Below are positions 56,504 to 64,000 of a stretch of 64,000 nucleotides of DNA, one piece after another. The stretch is from Methylobacterium terricola. GTDB lineage: Bacteria > Pseudomonadota > Alphaproteobacteria > Rhizobiales > Beijerinckiaceae. A program made the position numbers and the translations under genes. Location: the NCBI RefSeq assembly GCF_006151805.1, contig NZ_VDDA01000003.1:1-64000 (forward strand). The letters run 5' to 3'. The notes beneath the pieces are model-generated. The model saw nothing but the letters and a program-made list of their open reading frames with translations, was not told where the DNA came from and searched no databases. The number at the start of each line of letters is the position of its first letter. The stretch's first letter is position 1.

Positions 56504-57576
56504 GCGGTCGCTCCCTCGATCAGCTCGAAGCCGAGATCCACCACCGTCGCCGGGCCGCCGGCACAGAGGAGCCGGGCCGCCGTGGCGCCGGCCTCGACCC
56601 GCGGGGTGCGGATGGTGGCGAGCGGCTGCGGCATCAGCCGGCCGACATCGAGGCCGTTATAGCCGAACAACGCGAGCCGTCCCGGCACCGGGTGCCCGTG
56701 GGCGAGGCAGTGGAAATAGCCGCCGAGCGCCATGTCGTCGTTCGAGAAATAGGCCGCGTCGAGATCCGGGACACGGGCGAGCAGCGCCTCCAGCCCGTGC
56801 CGGCCGGCCTCGACCGAGGACGGGCTCGCCACCCTTTCCTCGCCGGCGAGGGCCAGCCCGGCTTGGCCCAGGCCCTCGCGAAAGCCGGCGTAGCGCTTGG
56901 CGGCGCGCCGGTCCTTGGAGAGGTCGTGGCCGATATAGCCGATGCGGCGATAGCCGCGGCCGGCGAGGTGCCGGGCGCTCGCCGCGCCGGCGGCGCGGTT
57001 GGAATAGCCGACCACGATGTCGAGCCCCGGCCCGTCGGTATCGAGGAGCTCGGCCACCCGCACGCCGCTCGCCACCAGCCGGCGCTGCGTGCCCGGATTG
57101 TGCTCGAGCCCGGTGACGATCAGCCCGGCCGGGCGCCAGCTGAGGAGCGAGCCGACCACCGCCTCCTCGCGGTCCTGGTCGTAATCGGTGACGGCGATCA
57201 CCGACTGGAAGCCTTCCTGCTCCAGGGCGGCGGTAGCGCCGCGCAGGAGATCCGGGAAAACGATGTTGGTGAGCGACGGGATGACGATGCCGATCAGCCG
57301 CGAGCCGGTCGAGGCGAGCGTCCCGGCGATGCGGTTCGGCACGTAGCCGAGGCGCGCCACCGCCGCCTCGACCCGGGCCCGGGTCTTCTCCGAGAACGAT
57401 CCGTGGCTGCGCAGCACCCGCGACACCGTGCTCTCGCCGACCCGCGCCTCGCGGGCGACATCCGCGAGCGTGATCGGGCGCCGGACGGCACCGTCGCGAA
57501 ACGCCTCGTCCTGGACGGTCTCGTCGCGCATGCTCGCCTCTCGGGCCGCGAAGGCCTCGTTGCCCTCCTCGTCCAT
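56500..57576 (-). CDS. LacI-family transcriptional regulator of the tetronate cluster
   Basis: A 358-residue repressor. A helix-turn-helix (ITLADVAREARVGESTVSRVLR, about residues 35-56) with the hinge RLGYVPNRIAG leads into a ribose-binding-like sensor domain (GIVIPSLTNIVFPDLLRGAT, YFSNDDMALGGYFHC). This is typical of GntR/LacI family gluconate-type regulators. ATG 57576 has GGGAGGACGC upstream; an in-frame ATG at 57531 is weaker. It is the first gene of an operon with otnC, diverging from ltnD across an 18-base operator-like palindrome. Confidence 0.93.
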   Translation of the reverse strand: MDEEGNEAFAAREASMRDETVQDEAFRDGAVRRPITLADVAREARVGESTVSRVLRSHGSFSEKTRARVEAAVARLGYVPNRIAGTLASTGSRLIGIVIPSLTNIVFPDLLRGATAALEQEGFQSVIAVTDYDQDREEAVVGSLLSWRPAGLIVTGLEHNPGTQRRLVASGVRVAELLDTDGPGLDIVVGYSNRAAGAASARHLAGRGYRRIGYIGHDLSKDRRAAKRYAGFREGLGQAGLALAGEERVASPSSVEAGRHGLEALLARVPDLDAAYFSNDDMALGGYFHCLAHGHPVPGRLALFGYNGLDVGRLMPQPLATIRTPRVEAGATAARLLCAGGPATVVDLGFELIEGATA

Positions 57577-57671
57577 GCGTCCTCCCGGTCCCTCCCGGCA
57601 CCTTGTCACGGACGCTCGGGACCGCCACGATGTCATGGTTCCCCGGCCGGCTCAACGGACCCATGGTCCGG

Positions 57672-57689
57672 ATTGGCAGCGCTGCCAAT
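57672..57689. promoter_or_regulatory. LacI-type operator between LacI-otnC and ltnD-otnI-otnK
   Basis: A perfect 18-base palindrome ATTGGCAGCGCTGCCAAT with a central C-G step, the usual shape of LacI/GntR-family operators. It lies about 100 bases from each divergent start, well placed to repress both directions. Confidence 0.8.
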
Positions 57690-57789
57690 TGTTGCTAGAG
57701 CCTGGGACGACGGCGCGGCGTCAGATCGCGCGAGACGCGGACCGCGCACGGTCCGCACGGGTCGTGACGACCCGCAAGGAGGAAACGGC

Positions 57790-58701
57790 ATGAGCGACAC
57801 ACCCGCCCGCGTCGCGGTGATCGGTCTCGGCTCGATGGGCTACGGCATGGCGCAGGCCCTGCGCCGGGGCGGCCTCGACGTCGCCGGCAGCGACGTCTCC
57901 GCCGACAGCGTCGCGCGCTTCTCCGCCGAGGGTGGACGCGGCGCAGGCAGCCCGGCCGAGGCCGCGGCGGATGCGGCGATCGTGGTCTGCGTCGTCGTCA
58001 ACGCCGCCCAGACCGAGGCGGTCCTGTTCGGTCCGGACGGCGTCGCCGCGGCGATGCCGGAAGGCGCGGTGTTCGTCTCCTGCGCCACCATGGACCCGGA
58101 GATCGCCCGTCGCCTCGCCGCCCGGCTCGAGGCCACCGGCCGGCACTACCTCGACGCGCCGATCAGCGGCGGCGCCCAGCGCGCGGCGCAAGGCGAGCTG
58201 ACGATCCTGGCCTCGGGCAGCGCGGCGGCCTTCGCGGCGGCCAAGCCCGCCCTCGATGCCATGGCGGCCAAGCTCTACGAGCTCGGCGACGCCGCCGGCC
58301 AGGGCGCGGCGTTCAAGATGATCAACCAGCTGCTCGCCGGCGTGCACATCGCCGCGGCGAGCGAGGCGATGACCTTCGCGGCCCGCCAGGGCCTCGACCT
58401 GCGCAAGGTCTACGAGGTGATCACGGCCTCCGCCGGCAATTCCTGGATGTTCGAGAACCGGATGCCGCACGTGCTCGACGGCGATTACGCGCCGCGCAGC
58501 GCGGTCGACATCTTCGTCAAGGATCTCGGCATCGTGCAGGACATGGCGCGCAGCCAGAAATTCCCGGTGCCGGTGGCGGCGGCGGCGTTGCAGATGTTCC
58601 TGATGGCGGCCGGCGCCGGCATGGGCCGCGACGACGATGCGTCGGTGGCGCGGATCTACGCCCAGGTGACGGGCACCGCCCTGCCGGGCGGGACGGGCTG
58701 A
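57790..58701 (+). CDS. ltnD: L-threonate dehydrogenase (beta-hydroxyacid dehydrogenase family)
   Basis: A 303-residue NAD(P)-dependent enzyme. The N-terminal dinucleotide site is GLGSMGYGMAQAL. The substrate loop DAPISGGAQRAAQGEL and catalytic lysine in GAAFKMINQLLAG follow, then the all-helical C-terminal domain. In the tetronate pathway LtnD oxidises L-threonate to 2-oxo-tetronate. By sequence alone it could equally be 2-hydroxy-3-oxopropionate reductase, and the neighbours decide. AAGGAGGA lies just upstream of ATG 57790. A hairpin and a large repeat separate it from otnI. Confidence 0.85.
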   Translation: MSDTPARVAVIGLGSMGYGMAQALRRGGLDVAGSDVSADSVARFSAEGGRGAGSPAEAAADAAIVVCVVVNAAQTEAVLFGPDGVAAAMPEGAVFVSCATMDPEIARRLAARLEATGRHYLDAPISGGAQRAAQGELTILASGSAAAFAAAKPALDAMAAKLYELGDAAGQGAAFKMINQLLAGVHIAAASEAMTFAARQGLDLRKVYEVITASAGNSWMFENRMPHVLDGDYAPRSAVDIFVKDLGIVQDMARSQKFPVPVAAAALQMFLMAAGAGMGRDDDASVARIYAQVTGTALPGGTG

Positions 58702-58777
58702 GACGATCGGAAAACGATCGGCCGAACCGACACCCGCTCGGTCATTCCGGGGGCTGCCCGGGAATGGAGTGGCGCCG

Positions 58778-58981
58778 GTTTCCCCTCTTCCCGCGGGCGG
58801 GGAGAGGGCTGTGCGTCCGTTCAGGAGGCGCAGCAAGCCCGCAGGGCGAGGGTGAGGGGGCGTTCCCGAAGGAGCCTCCCTCGTCGAGACCCCCTCGCCC
58901 TCGCTCCGGCGCCGCCTGCGCTTGCCGTTTGCACGACAAGGTGCAAACGGCCCTCTCCCCGCCCGCGGGAGGAGGAGAAAA
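58778..58981. repeat. Large imperfect inverted repeat between ltnD and otnI
   Basis: Outer arms of about 32 bases (58779-58810 and 58949-58980) are complementary at roughly 29 positions around a CCCGCGGGCGGGGAGAGGGC core. Inside are a second partial pair of GGGCGAGGG-rich arms and a small hairpin CCGTTTGCA...TGCAAACGG (58925-58950). No open frame of note lies inside. It looks like a dispersed intergenic palindromic repeat. A smaller hairpin CATTCCGGG...CCCGGGAATG (58743-58766) precedes it. Confidence 0.7.
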
Positions 58982-59128
58982 TCCGCGCCCCTCATGTCCC
59001 TGACCAGCCCTGCGGGATGACGTGGAGAGGCGGCAACGTTGAGTGCCTGGTCGACCGGCTCCGGCAGTCCGACAGGTTCAAGCCCGCCCGGGCACGGGCG
59101 CTACCCACGCCCTCAAGGGAGGACATTT

Positions 59129-59911
59129 ATGCCGCGCTTCGCCGCGAACCTGACCCTGATGTTCACCGAAGTCCCGTTCCTCGATCGCTTCGCGCAGGCC
59201 GCGGAAGCCGGGTTCGAGGCGGTCGAGTTCCTGTTTCCCTACGAGCACCCGCCCGAGGCGGTCGGCGAGAGGCTGAAGGCCCACGGCCTGACCCAGGCCC
59301 TGTTCAACCTGCCGCCCGGCGATTGGGTGGCGGGCGAGCGCGGCCTCGCCGCGCTCCCCGACCGGTTCGAGGAGCTGAAAGGCGGCGTCGAGACGGCTCT
59401 CGCCTACGCCCGCGCCACCGGCGTGAGCCGCCTGCACCTGATGGCCGGCATGGCCGACCGGAGCGACGCGCGGGCTCAGGACTCGTATCGCCGCGCCGTC
59501 GCCTGGACGGCGGAGCGCTTGGGACGGGAAGGGCTCGACCTCGTCCTCGAGCCGATCAACGCCCGCAACATGCCGGGCTACTTCCTCAACGATTTCGGAT
59601 ACGCCGCCGACCTGATCCGCGAGCTGGCGCTGCCGAACCTCAAGCTGCAATTCGACCTCTACCATTGCCAGATCCTGCACGGCGACGTGACCATGCGGCT
59701 GCGCGCCCTGATGCCGATCATCGGCCACGTCCAGACCGCGAGCGTGCCGGAGCGGCACGAGCCCGGCAGCGGCGAGATGAACGACGCCGTCCTGTTCGCC
59801 GAGCTCGACCGCCTCGGCTATGACGGCTTCATCGGCTGCGAGTACAATCCGCGGGCCGGCACGCGCGAGGGGCTCGGCTGGTTCACCCCCTACAAGGGAG
59901 CACGGGCATGA
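59129..59911 (+). CDS. otnI: 2-oxo-tetronate isomerase (hydroxypyruvate isomerase-like)
   Basis: A 260-residue TIM-barrel isomerase of the xylose-isomerase-like/Hyi family. The start MPRFAANLTLMFTEVPFLDR and GFEAVEFLFPYEHPP are typical of Hyi/OtnI. The metal-binding residues fall in LVLEPINARN, LQFDLYHCQ, IGHVQTASVP and GFIGCEYNPRAG. In this setting it converts 2-oxo-tetronate to 3-oxo-tetronate. ATG 59129 is chosen for AGGGAGGA upstream. The last four bases overlap otnK. Confidence 0.9.
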   Translation: MPRFAANLTLMFTEVPFLDRFAQAAEAGFEAVEFLFPYEHPPEAVGERLKAHGLTQALFNLPPGDWVAGERGLAALPDRFEELKGGVETALAYARATGVSRLHLMAGMADRSDARAQDSYRRAVAWTAERLGREGLDLVLEPINARNMPGYFLNDFGYAADLIRELALPNLKLQFDLYHCQILHGDVTMRLRALMPIIGHVQTASVPERHEPGSGEMNDAVLFAELDRLGYDGFIGCEYNPRAGTREGLGWFTPYKGARA

Positions 59912-61176
59912 CCCTGGCGCTGGGCTGCATCGCCGACGACTATACCGGCGCCTCCGACCTCGCCAACACCCTGACCAAGGCGGGCCTGCGCACGGTCCAG
60001 ACCATCGGGGTGCCGGCGGACGACCTCGCGCTCCCCGAGGTCGATGCCGTCGTCGTCTCGTTGAAGAGCCGGTCGATCCCGGCCGAGGAGGCGGTGGCGC
60101 GCTCGCGCGAGGCCGCGGCTTGGCTGAACGCACGGGGCGCCGGCCACCTGCTGTTCAAGGTCTGCTCGACCTTCGATTCGACCGATGCCGGCAATATCGG
60201 CCCGGTCACCGACGCGTTGCGCGAGGATGCCGGCGTGGGAATCGCGCTCGTCACCCCGGCCTTCCCGGAGACGGCGCGCACGGTCTATCTCGGCCATCTC
60301 TTCGTCGGCGCGGTGCCGCTCGCCGAGAGCCCGCTGAAGGACCATCCCCTCAACCCGATGCGGGACTCGAACCTGGTGCGGGTGCTGGCGCGCCAGAGCC
60401 GGGCGGAGGTCGGGCTGATCGACCTCGCCACGGTCGCGCAGGGCGCCGAGGCCGTGAGCGCGCGGCTCGACGCGCTGGCGAAGGACGGCAAGGGCGCCGC
60501 CATCGCCGACGCGGTGCTCGACCGCGACCTCGCGGTGCTCGGTGCCGCAGCCCTCACCCGAAAAGTCTCGACCGGCGCCTCGGGCCTCGGCCTCGGCCTC
60601 GCCCGCGCCCTGGTGGCGGCGGGCCGCGTCGCCCCCGCGGCGGCGCAGGCCGATCTCGGCCCCGCCATCGGCGGCCCGGCGGCCTGCCTCGCCGGCAGCT
60701 GCTCGCAGGCGACCCTCGGGCAGATCGCGAGGGCAGAAGCCGTCATGCCGGTACGCCGCCTCGATCCGGCGCGGCTGCTCGCCGGCGAGGACGAGGCCGG
60801 CGCGGCGCTCGCCTGGGCGATGGAGCGGATCGGGCACGGTCCGGTGCTGATCGCCAGCAGCGCCGGCCCGGAGGATGTGGCGGCGGTCCAGGCCAAGTAC
60901 GGCCGCGACGCCGCCGGCCACGCGATCGAGGCGGCGATGGCGCGGATCGCCGAGGGGCTGGTGAATGGGGGCGTGCGCCGTCTGGTGGTGGCCGGCGGCG
61001 AGACCTCCGGCGCCGTGGTCGACCGCCTCGGCCTGCCGGCCTTCCGCGTCGGCCCCGAGATCGCCGCCGGCGTGCCGGTCCTGCGCACCACCGACCGGGA
61101 CATGTGGCTGGCGCTCAAGTCGGGCAATTTCGGCGGGCCGGACTTCTTCGCCGATGCGCTGCGGCTGATGCCCTGA
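59908..61176 (+). CDS. otnK: 3-oxo-tetronate kinase (four-carbon acid sugar kinase family)
   Basis: A 422-residue kinase of the DUF1537 / four-carbon acid sugar kinase family. The N-terminal substrate domain starts LGCIADDYTGASDLANTL, with SLKSRSIPAEEAV and FKVCSTFDSTDAGNIGP. The C-terminal nucleotide domain has LVVAGGETSGAVVDRLG and a conserved ALKSGNFGGPDFF end. It phosphorylates 3-oxo-tetronate before OtnC decarboxylation. It overlaps otnI by ATGA and ends the operon. Confidence 0.93.
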   Translation: MTLALGCIADDYTGASDLANTLTKAGLRTVQTIGVPADDLALPEVDAVVVSLKSRSIPAEEAVARSREAAAWLNARGAGHLLFKVCSTFDSTDAGNIGPVTDALREDAGVGIALVTPAFPETARTVYLGHLFVGAVPLAESPLKDHPLNPMRDSNLVRVLARQSRAEVGLIDLATVAQGAEAVSARLDALAKDGKGAAIADAVLDRDLAVLGAAALTRKVSTGASGLGLGLARALVAAGRVAPAAAQADLGPAIGGPAACLAGSCSQATLGQIARAEAVMPVRRLDPARLLAGEDEAGAALAWAMERIGHGPVLIASSAGPEDVAAVQAKYGRDAAGHAIEAAMARIAEGLVNGGVRRLVVAGGETSGAVVDRLGLPAFRVGPEIAAGVPVLRTTDRDMWLALKSGNFGGPDFFADALRLMP

Positions 61177-61224
61177 GCGGCTTCGCCCGGGGCTGCCTTG
61201 AACGTCTGGCCAGCTTGAAATCCT

Positions 61225-61376
61225 CCATCGTCACCCCGGGGCCGCGTCGCCGAACCCGGGATCCATAATCACTGACTTCGCAAGACGAGGCGGACAGCGA
61301 TCCGCTTCGTCTTGCATCGTCGGCCGCGATCGACCCCGGGCTCTCGCCGTCGGCGAGACTCAGGATGACGGCAGGA
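61225..61376. repeat. Palindromic intergenic repeat after otnK
   Basis: A central stem GCAAGACGAGGCGGA / TCCGCTTCGTCTTGC (61279-61314, one mismatch) is flanked by arms containing CCCGGG. A second hairpin TCTCGCC-GTC-GGCGAGA (61342-61358) lies near the right end, followed by ACTCAGGATGACGG; the left end has CATCGTCACCCCGGGG. The layout is that of a dispersed REP-like element. No gene lies in the 307-base gap. Confidence 0.65.
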
Positions 61377-61483
61377 GACGCCGGCACCTGCCGCCAGGCG
61401 ACCGGCGTGATACGTCAGACGGGCTTCCGGACGCCGCACGATCGTGCGATGGCCCGTCCGGACGAAATCCTCCGGACAGGCAC

Positions 61484-63229
61484 TCAGCGCGACGTCCGCA
61501 GCCAGACCTCGTAGCACGGCGTCGCGTCGGCCCGCGTGAACTCGCGATCGAGCACGGCGGAGAACGAGGTGGCGATCAGGTCCCGGAGCGGCTCCTTGTC
61601 CGGGCAACGCTGCACGAAGACGGCGTCGGCCTTCTCCAGATAGGCGCGGGCCTCCTCGACCGTCGGCCGGCCGACCGTGCGCAGCGGATCGAGCCAGAGG
61701 CGGGTGCCGGGCGTGGGAAGGGCTCCGAGCAGGCGGCCGAAGGGTTCGACGAAGCCGAGCGTGGTCACGTGCATCGTCGACTGGACGAGGTGGCGCCGCC
61801 GGACGAGGTTGGCCATCGCGGCGACCTCGCGGGCCCAGGCGAGGCTCATCGCGGGCTCGGTCGGGTTCAGGCCGCCTGAGAACGCGGCTTCGCCGTCCCG
61901 GACGATGGTCCGGATCGGCTCGGGGCCGTGCCAGAAAGCCGTGTAGAGATCAGCCGTCCGACTCATCTGGCCCGCCACGAGCGCCCGCCCGACGACCCCG
62001 TCGACCGCCGTTTCGCGCCTCATGGAGGCGACATGATGGACCGCCATCGTGGTCGCGCGGCGCAAAACCGACTCGGCGTAGGGGTAGGCCGCCGTCACCA
62101 CCAGAGCGCCGGCGAGCGCGACCGCCACGGGATCGCCGCCGGATGATCCCCGCGCCTTGTCTTGGACCTTGGCGACGAGGTCGCCGAGCGGCCCGAACAT
62201 CAGGACGATGACCGGAAACAGCCCCAGATTGCCCGTCCCCTGGCTCTCGGTCGCCAGGACGGCCAGGACGGTCGCGGCGATCCAGAGCGGGCGGCGATAG
62301 CCACGCAGCAGGGCGAGCGGGCGCGTCAGGATTATCCGTCGCGGGGGGGTCGCGGCCCGTCCGCGCTGGGAGACGAGCCAGAACACGGCGAGCGCGGCGC
62401 AGATCAGCGCCGGCAGGTTCCGGATCGCCAGGGCGCTGAGGAAGTAGACACTGCCGCCGCGGTTGATCCGCGCCATTTCGGCGATGTCGCGGCCGTAGGC
62501 CCGCACGATTCCGGACGTGGCCAGATCGAGCAAGACCAGGAATGCGGCCAGCCGGACGAAAGCCGCCATGGCGATGCGGCGCGCGACCGGGGAGACGAGG
62601 CCCGCCAGGCCGAGCAGCCCCAGCATGACGACGGCGTGCGAGATCTTCCAGCTGACGGCCAGCAGCAGCAGCCACGTCACCAAAGCTGCGTCATGCCGGG
62701 CCTTCCTGGACGTGAAGATCCAGGCGAGAAGCAGGAACAGGGCGGCCGACGCGGTGCGATTGTAGACGGCATTGTAGTTGAAGTCGGAGATTGGCTCCCA
62801 CTCGACGACGTAAGGGACGAGCGCCATCAGCCCAACGATGGCCAGGAGCGCGACGGCGCGCCGGACCGAATGCTGCCGGATCGCCAGCGGCAGGGCCGCG
62901 GGCAGGAGCAGGAACCAGGACGAGACTTGGAGGAGCGCGAAAGGCGGCGCGAAAGCATTGAGCTTCAGGGCGATCCACGCCTGCACGAGGACCAGCCCTC
63001 CGAAGGGCACCATGAAGTCGCGATGCGGCCACTGGCCGTGGTCGATCCGGTAGGCGCCATCGAGCAGCGCCGTGAAATCCTGCGCATAGCGACCGCTCGG
63101 AAAGCCGGGCAGCAGCGCGACGGCAAGGACGAGTGCCAGGGACCATCCACCTATCAGGGCCGAGATCGCATATCCCGCCCGATACCCCTCTCTTACCCTA
63201 GCGTTAGTTCTTACAAAAGTCTTACACAT
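61484..63229 (-). CDS. Polytopic membrane protein, possible GT-C-type glycosyltransferase
   Basis: A 581-residue protein with about eleven membrane helices over the first 430 residues and a soluble C-terminal domain of 150. The first outer loop contains YAQDFTALLDGAYRIDHGQWPHRDFMVPFGG, an acidic loop of the kind seen after helix 1 in GT-C glycosyltransferases. The loop ESQGTGNLGLFP and a cytoplasmic EAFSGGLNPTEPAMSLAW also stand out. ATG 63229 has AAGGA ten bases upstream; an in-frame GTG at 63364 would add 45 residues. The 5' region is AT-rich. No close family is recognised; the glycosyltransferase suggestion is tentative. Confidence 0.7.
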   Translation of the reverse strand: MCKTFVRTNARVREGYRAGYAISALIGGWSLALVLAVALLPGFPSGRYAQDFTALLDGAYRIDHGQWPHRDFMVPFGGLVLVQAWIALKLNAFAPPFALLQVSSWFLLLPAALPLAIRQHSVRRAVALLAIVGLMALVPYVVEWEPISDFNYNAVYNRTASAALFLLLAWIFTSRKARHDAALVTWLLLLAVSWKISHAVVMLGLLGLAGLVSPVARRIAMAAFVRLAAFLVLLDLATSGIVRAYGRDIAEMARINRGGSVYFLSALAIRNLPALICAALAVFWLVSQRGRAATPPRRIILTRPLALLRGYRRPLWIAATVLAVLATESQGTGNLGLFPVIVLMFGPLGDLVAKVQDKARGSSGGDPVAVALAGALVVTAAYPYAESVLRRATTMAVHHVASMRRETAVDGVVGRALVAGQMSRTADLYTAFWHGPEPIRTIVRDGEAAFSGGLNPTEPAMSLAWAREVAAMANLVRRRHLVQSTMHVTTLGFVEPFGRLLGALPTPGTRLWLDPLRTVGRPTVEEARAYLEKADAVFVQRCPDKEPLRDLIATSFSAVLDREFTRADATPCYEVWLRTSR

Positions 63230-63385
63230 AAGCAATTCCTTAGATATCGCTGAATGATTCAATAATAAATATATTCCGTTAAAATACCTTTTCCGCAGAA
63301 TGTCCTGCAACCTTCGACTCAGGATCAGCGCCACTGAAAGTCGTGTATTGACGCATACTTGCACAAAAATCTGCGACGGCGGCCG

Positions 63386-64000
63386 TCACGGCTCACCCTG
63401 GCTCTCCGACTCGTCCCCCTCCCGTTGAGGCGCCGGCCCCGGTGCCGGTCCCAGCCCCGGCGCGACCGGTGTCGCCGGGGCCGGCACCGTCACGACCGGC
63501 GCAGGCCGCCACGGCCGCGCCTCGCCCGGCCGCTTCGCCGTCTCGACCACGACGCCGTCCGCCGTGAACCGCAGGGTCGTCGACCCGTGCGCCGCCAGGA
63601 ACGTCCTGTCGAGCACATGCTTCGCCGTGCAACCCGGCGGCGCCTCCAGCCGGGTGACCACCACGGTCGCCCGCGCGCAATCCTCCGGGAAGGCGCGCTT
63701 GTCGCGCACCAGCGCCACGCTGACGCCGTGCGGCCCGTGACCGACGCAGCCGAGCCTGTCGCAGCGGGCACCCGTGGTCAGCCCGGGATCGTCGCGGGAA
63801 CGGCCGTCGCCGTCGGCCTTCAGCCATTGCTCCAGCACGAAGGCGGGGGGCTTCCCCAGCACCACGAGGCGGCCGTCGGCCCCGCGCAGGGCCGCCCCGC
63901 CGCCTTCGCGATCCACGTAGAGGTCGGGCCGCTGGGGCGACGCCGCGAGGGCGAGGCCGACGAGGCCGGGGGCGAGGCCGAGCCAGCGCAGGCCCGAGAC
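63386..64000 (-). CDS. ComEC/Rec2-family protein, C-terminal fragment (continues past window edge)
   Basis: The frame is open to the end of the window on the minus strand. The visible 204 residues start inside a hydrophobic stretch (WLGLAPGLVGLALAASPQRP) followed by DLYVDREGGGAALRGADGRLVVLG. They continue with FVLEQWLKADGDGR and CDRLGCVG, and end in a Pro-rich tail (VTVPAPATPVAPGLGPAPGP). This pattern matches the C-terminal region of Methylobacterium ComEC-like DNA-uptake channel proteins as I recall them. The core channel and metallo-lactamase domains are outside the window, so the call is provisional. Confidence 0.65.
   Translation of the reverse strand, partial: VSGLRWLGLAPGLVGLALAASPQRPDLYVDREGGGAALRGADGRLVVLGKPPAFVLEQWLKADGDGRSRDDPGLTTGARCDRLGCVGHGPHGVSVALVRDKRAFPEDCARATVVVTRLEAPPGCTAKHVLDRTFLAAHGSTTLRFTADGVVVETAKRPGEARPWRPAPVVTVPAPATPVAPGLGPAPGPAPQREGDESESQGEP

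Noticed and set aside
57790..58701. Tartronate-semialdehyde reductase (GarR/GlxR) as the product
   Set aside because: The sequence family fits, but the otnC-otnI-otnK neighbours and shared operator favour threonate dehydrogenase.

Overview
The window is a high-GC chromosomal segment of a methylotrophic alphaproteobacterium, most likely a Methylobacterium. The main reason is a nearly complete mxa operon on the minus strand (about 22.6-34.6 kb) encoding periplasmic Ca/PQQ methanol dehydrogenase, its cytochrome cL and its maturation machinery. Supporting evidence is the b/b' (atpF'/atpF) layout of the ATP synthase F0 operon, an LdtR-type MarR regulator, a DUF6163 protein, an alphaproteobacterial RpoH and a magnesium-type HemB. 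No transposase, integrase, CRISPR array or phage gene was seen.

Layout. 0-4.2 kb: the end of smc, then atpI-B-E-F'-F with a clear promoter and terminator. 4.4-7 kb: a DUF6894 gene and the GDP-L-fucose pair gmd-fcl (minus strand). 7.4-16.2 kb: ldtR, a DUF6163 protein, 3-hydroxyisobutyryl-CoA hydrolase, hemB with a small lipoprotein, threonine ammonia-lyase, a SphA/MetA-type outer-membrane protein, an RDD membrane protein and the aspartate/glutamate leucyltransferase. 16.6-17.9 kb: an AT-rich two-gene island (membrane protein plus GTPase) unlike its surroundings. 18.2-22.6 kb: purB, a deleted DapA-family remnant, a D-amino-acid aminotransferase and a variant trypsin-like protease. 22.6-34.6 kb: the mxa cluster. 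35.2-45.3 kb: a catabolic block with an IclR regulator, Rieske oxygenase, glutamine-synthetase-like ligase, two orphan ABC binding proteins and two tandem amidases. 45.5-55.6 kb: housekeeping and sensory genes (purA, a chemotaxis receptor, an AEC transporter, rpoH, rluD, tRNA-Glu, a DUF418 protein). 55.8-61.2 kb: a complete four-carbon acid sugar (threonate/erythronate) cluster, LacI-otnC diverging from ltnD-otnI-otnK. 61.5-64 kb: a polytopic membrane protein and the C-terminus of a ComEC-like protein.

How the genes work together. MxaF and MxaI form the alpha2beta2 methanol dehydrogenase. MxaG takes its electrons, MxaJ is the periplasmic partner, and MxaR/S/A/C/K/L/D are assembly and calcium-insertion factors. 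Most junctions from mxaR downstream are 4-base ATGA or GTGA overlaps, implying one translationally coupled unit. The Rieske/ligase/amidase block looks like a route in which an amine or amide is activated, oxidised and hydrolysed; its substrate is unknown. The tetronate block oxidises a C4 acid sugar (LtnD), isomerises it (OtnI), phosphorylates it (OtnK) and decarboxylates it (OtnC) to a triose phosphate.

Most worth a second look: the AT-rich GTPase/membrane-protein island, the Rieske + GS-like + amidase block with its three-half-site IclR operator, the AtzG-like tail fused to the second amidase, the LacI-type operator in the tetronate cluster, and two palindromic intergenic repeats.
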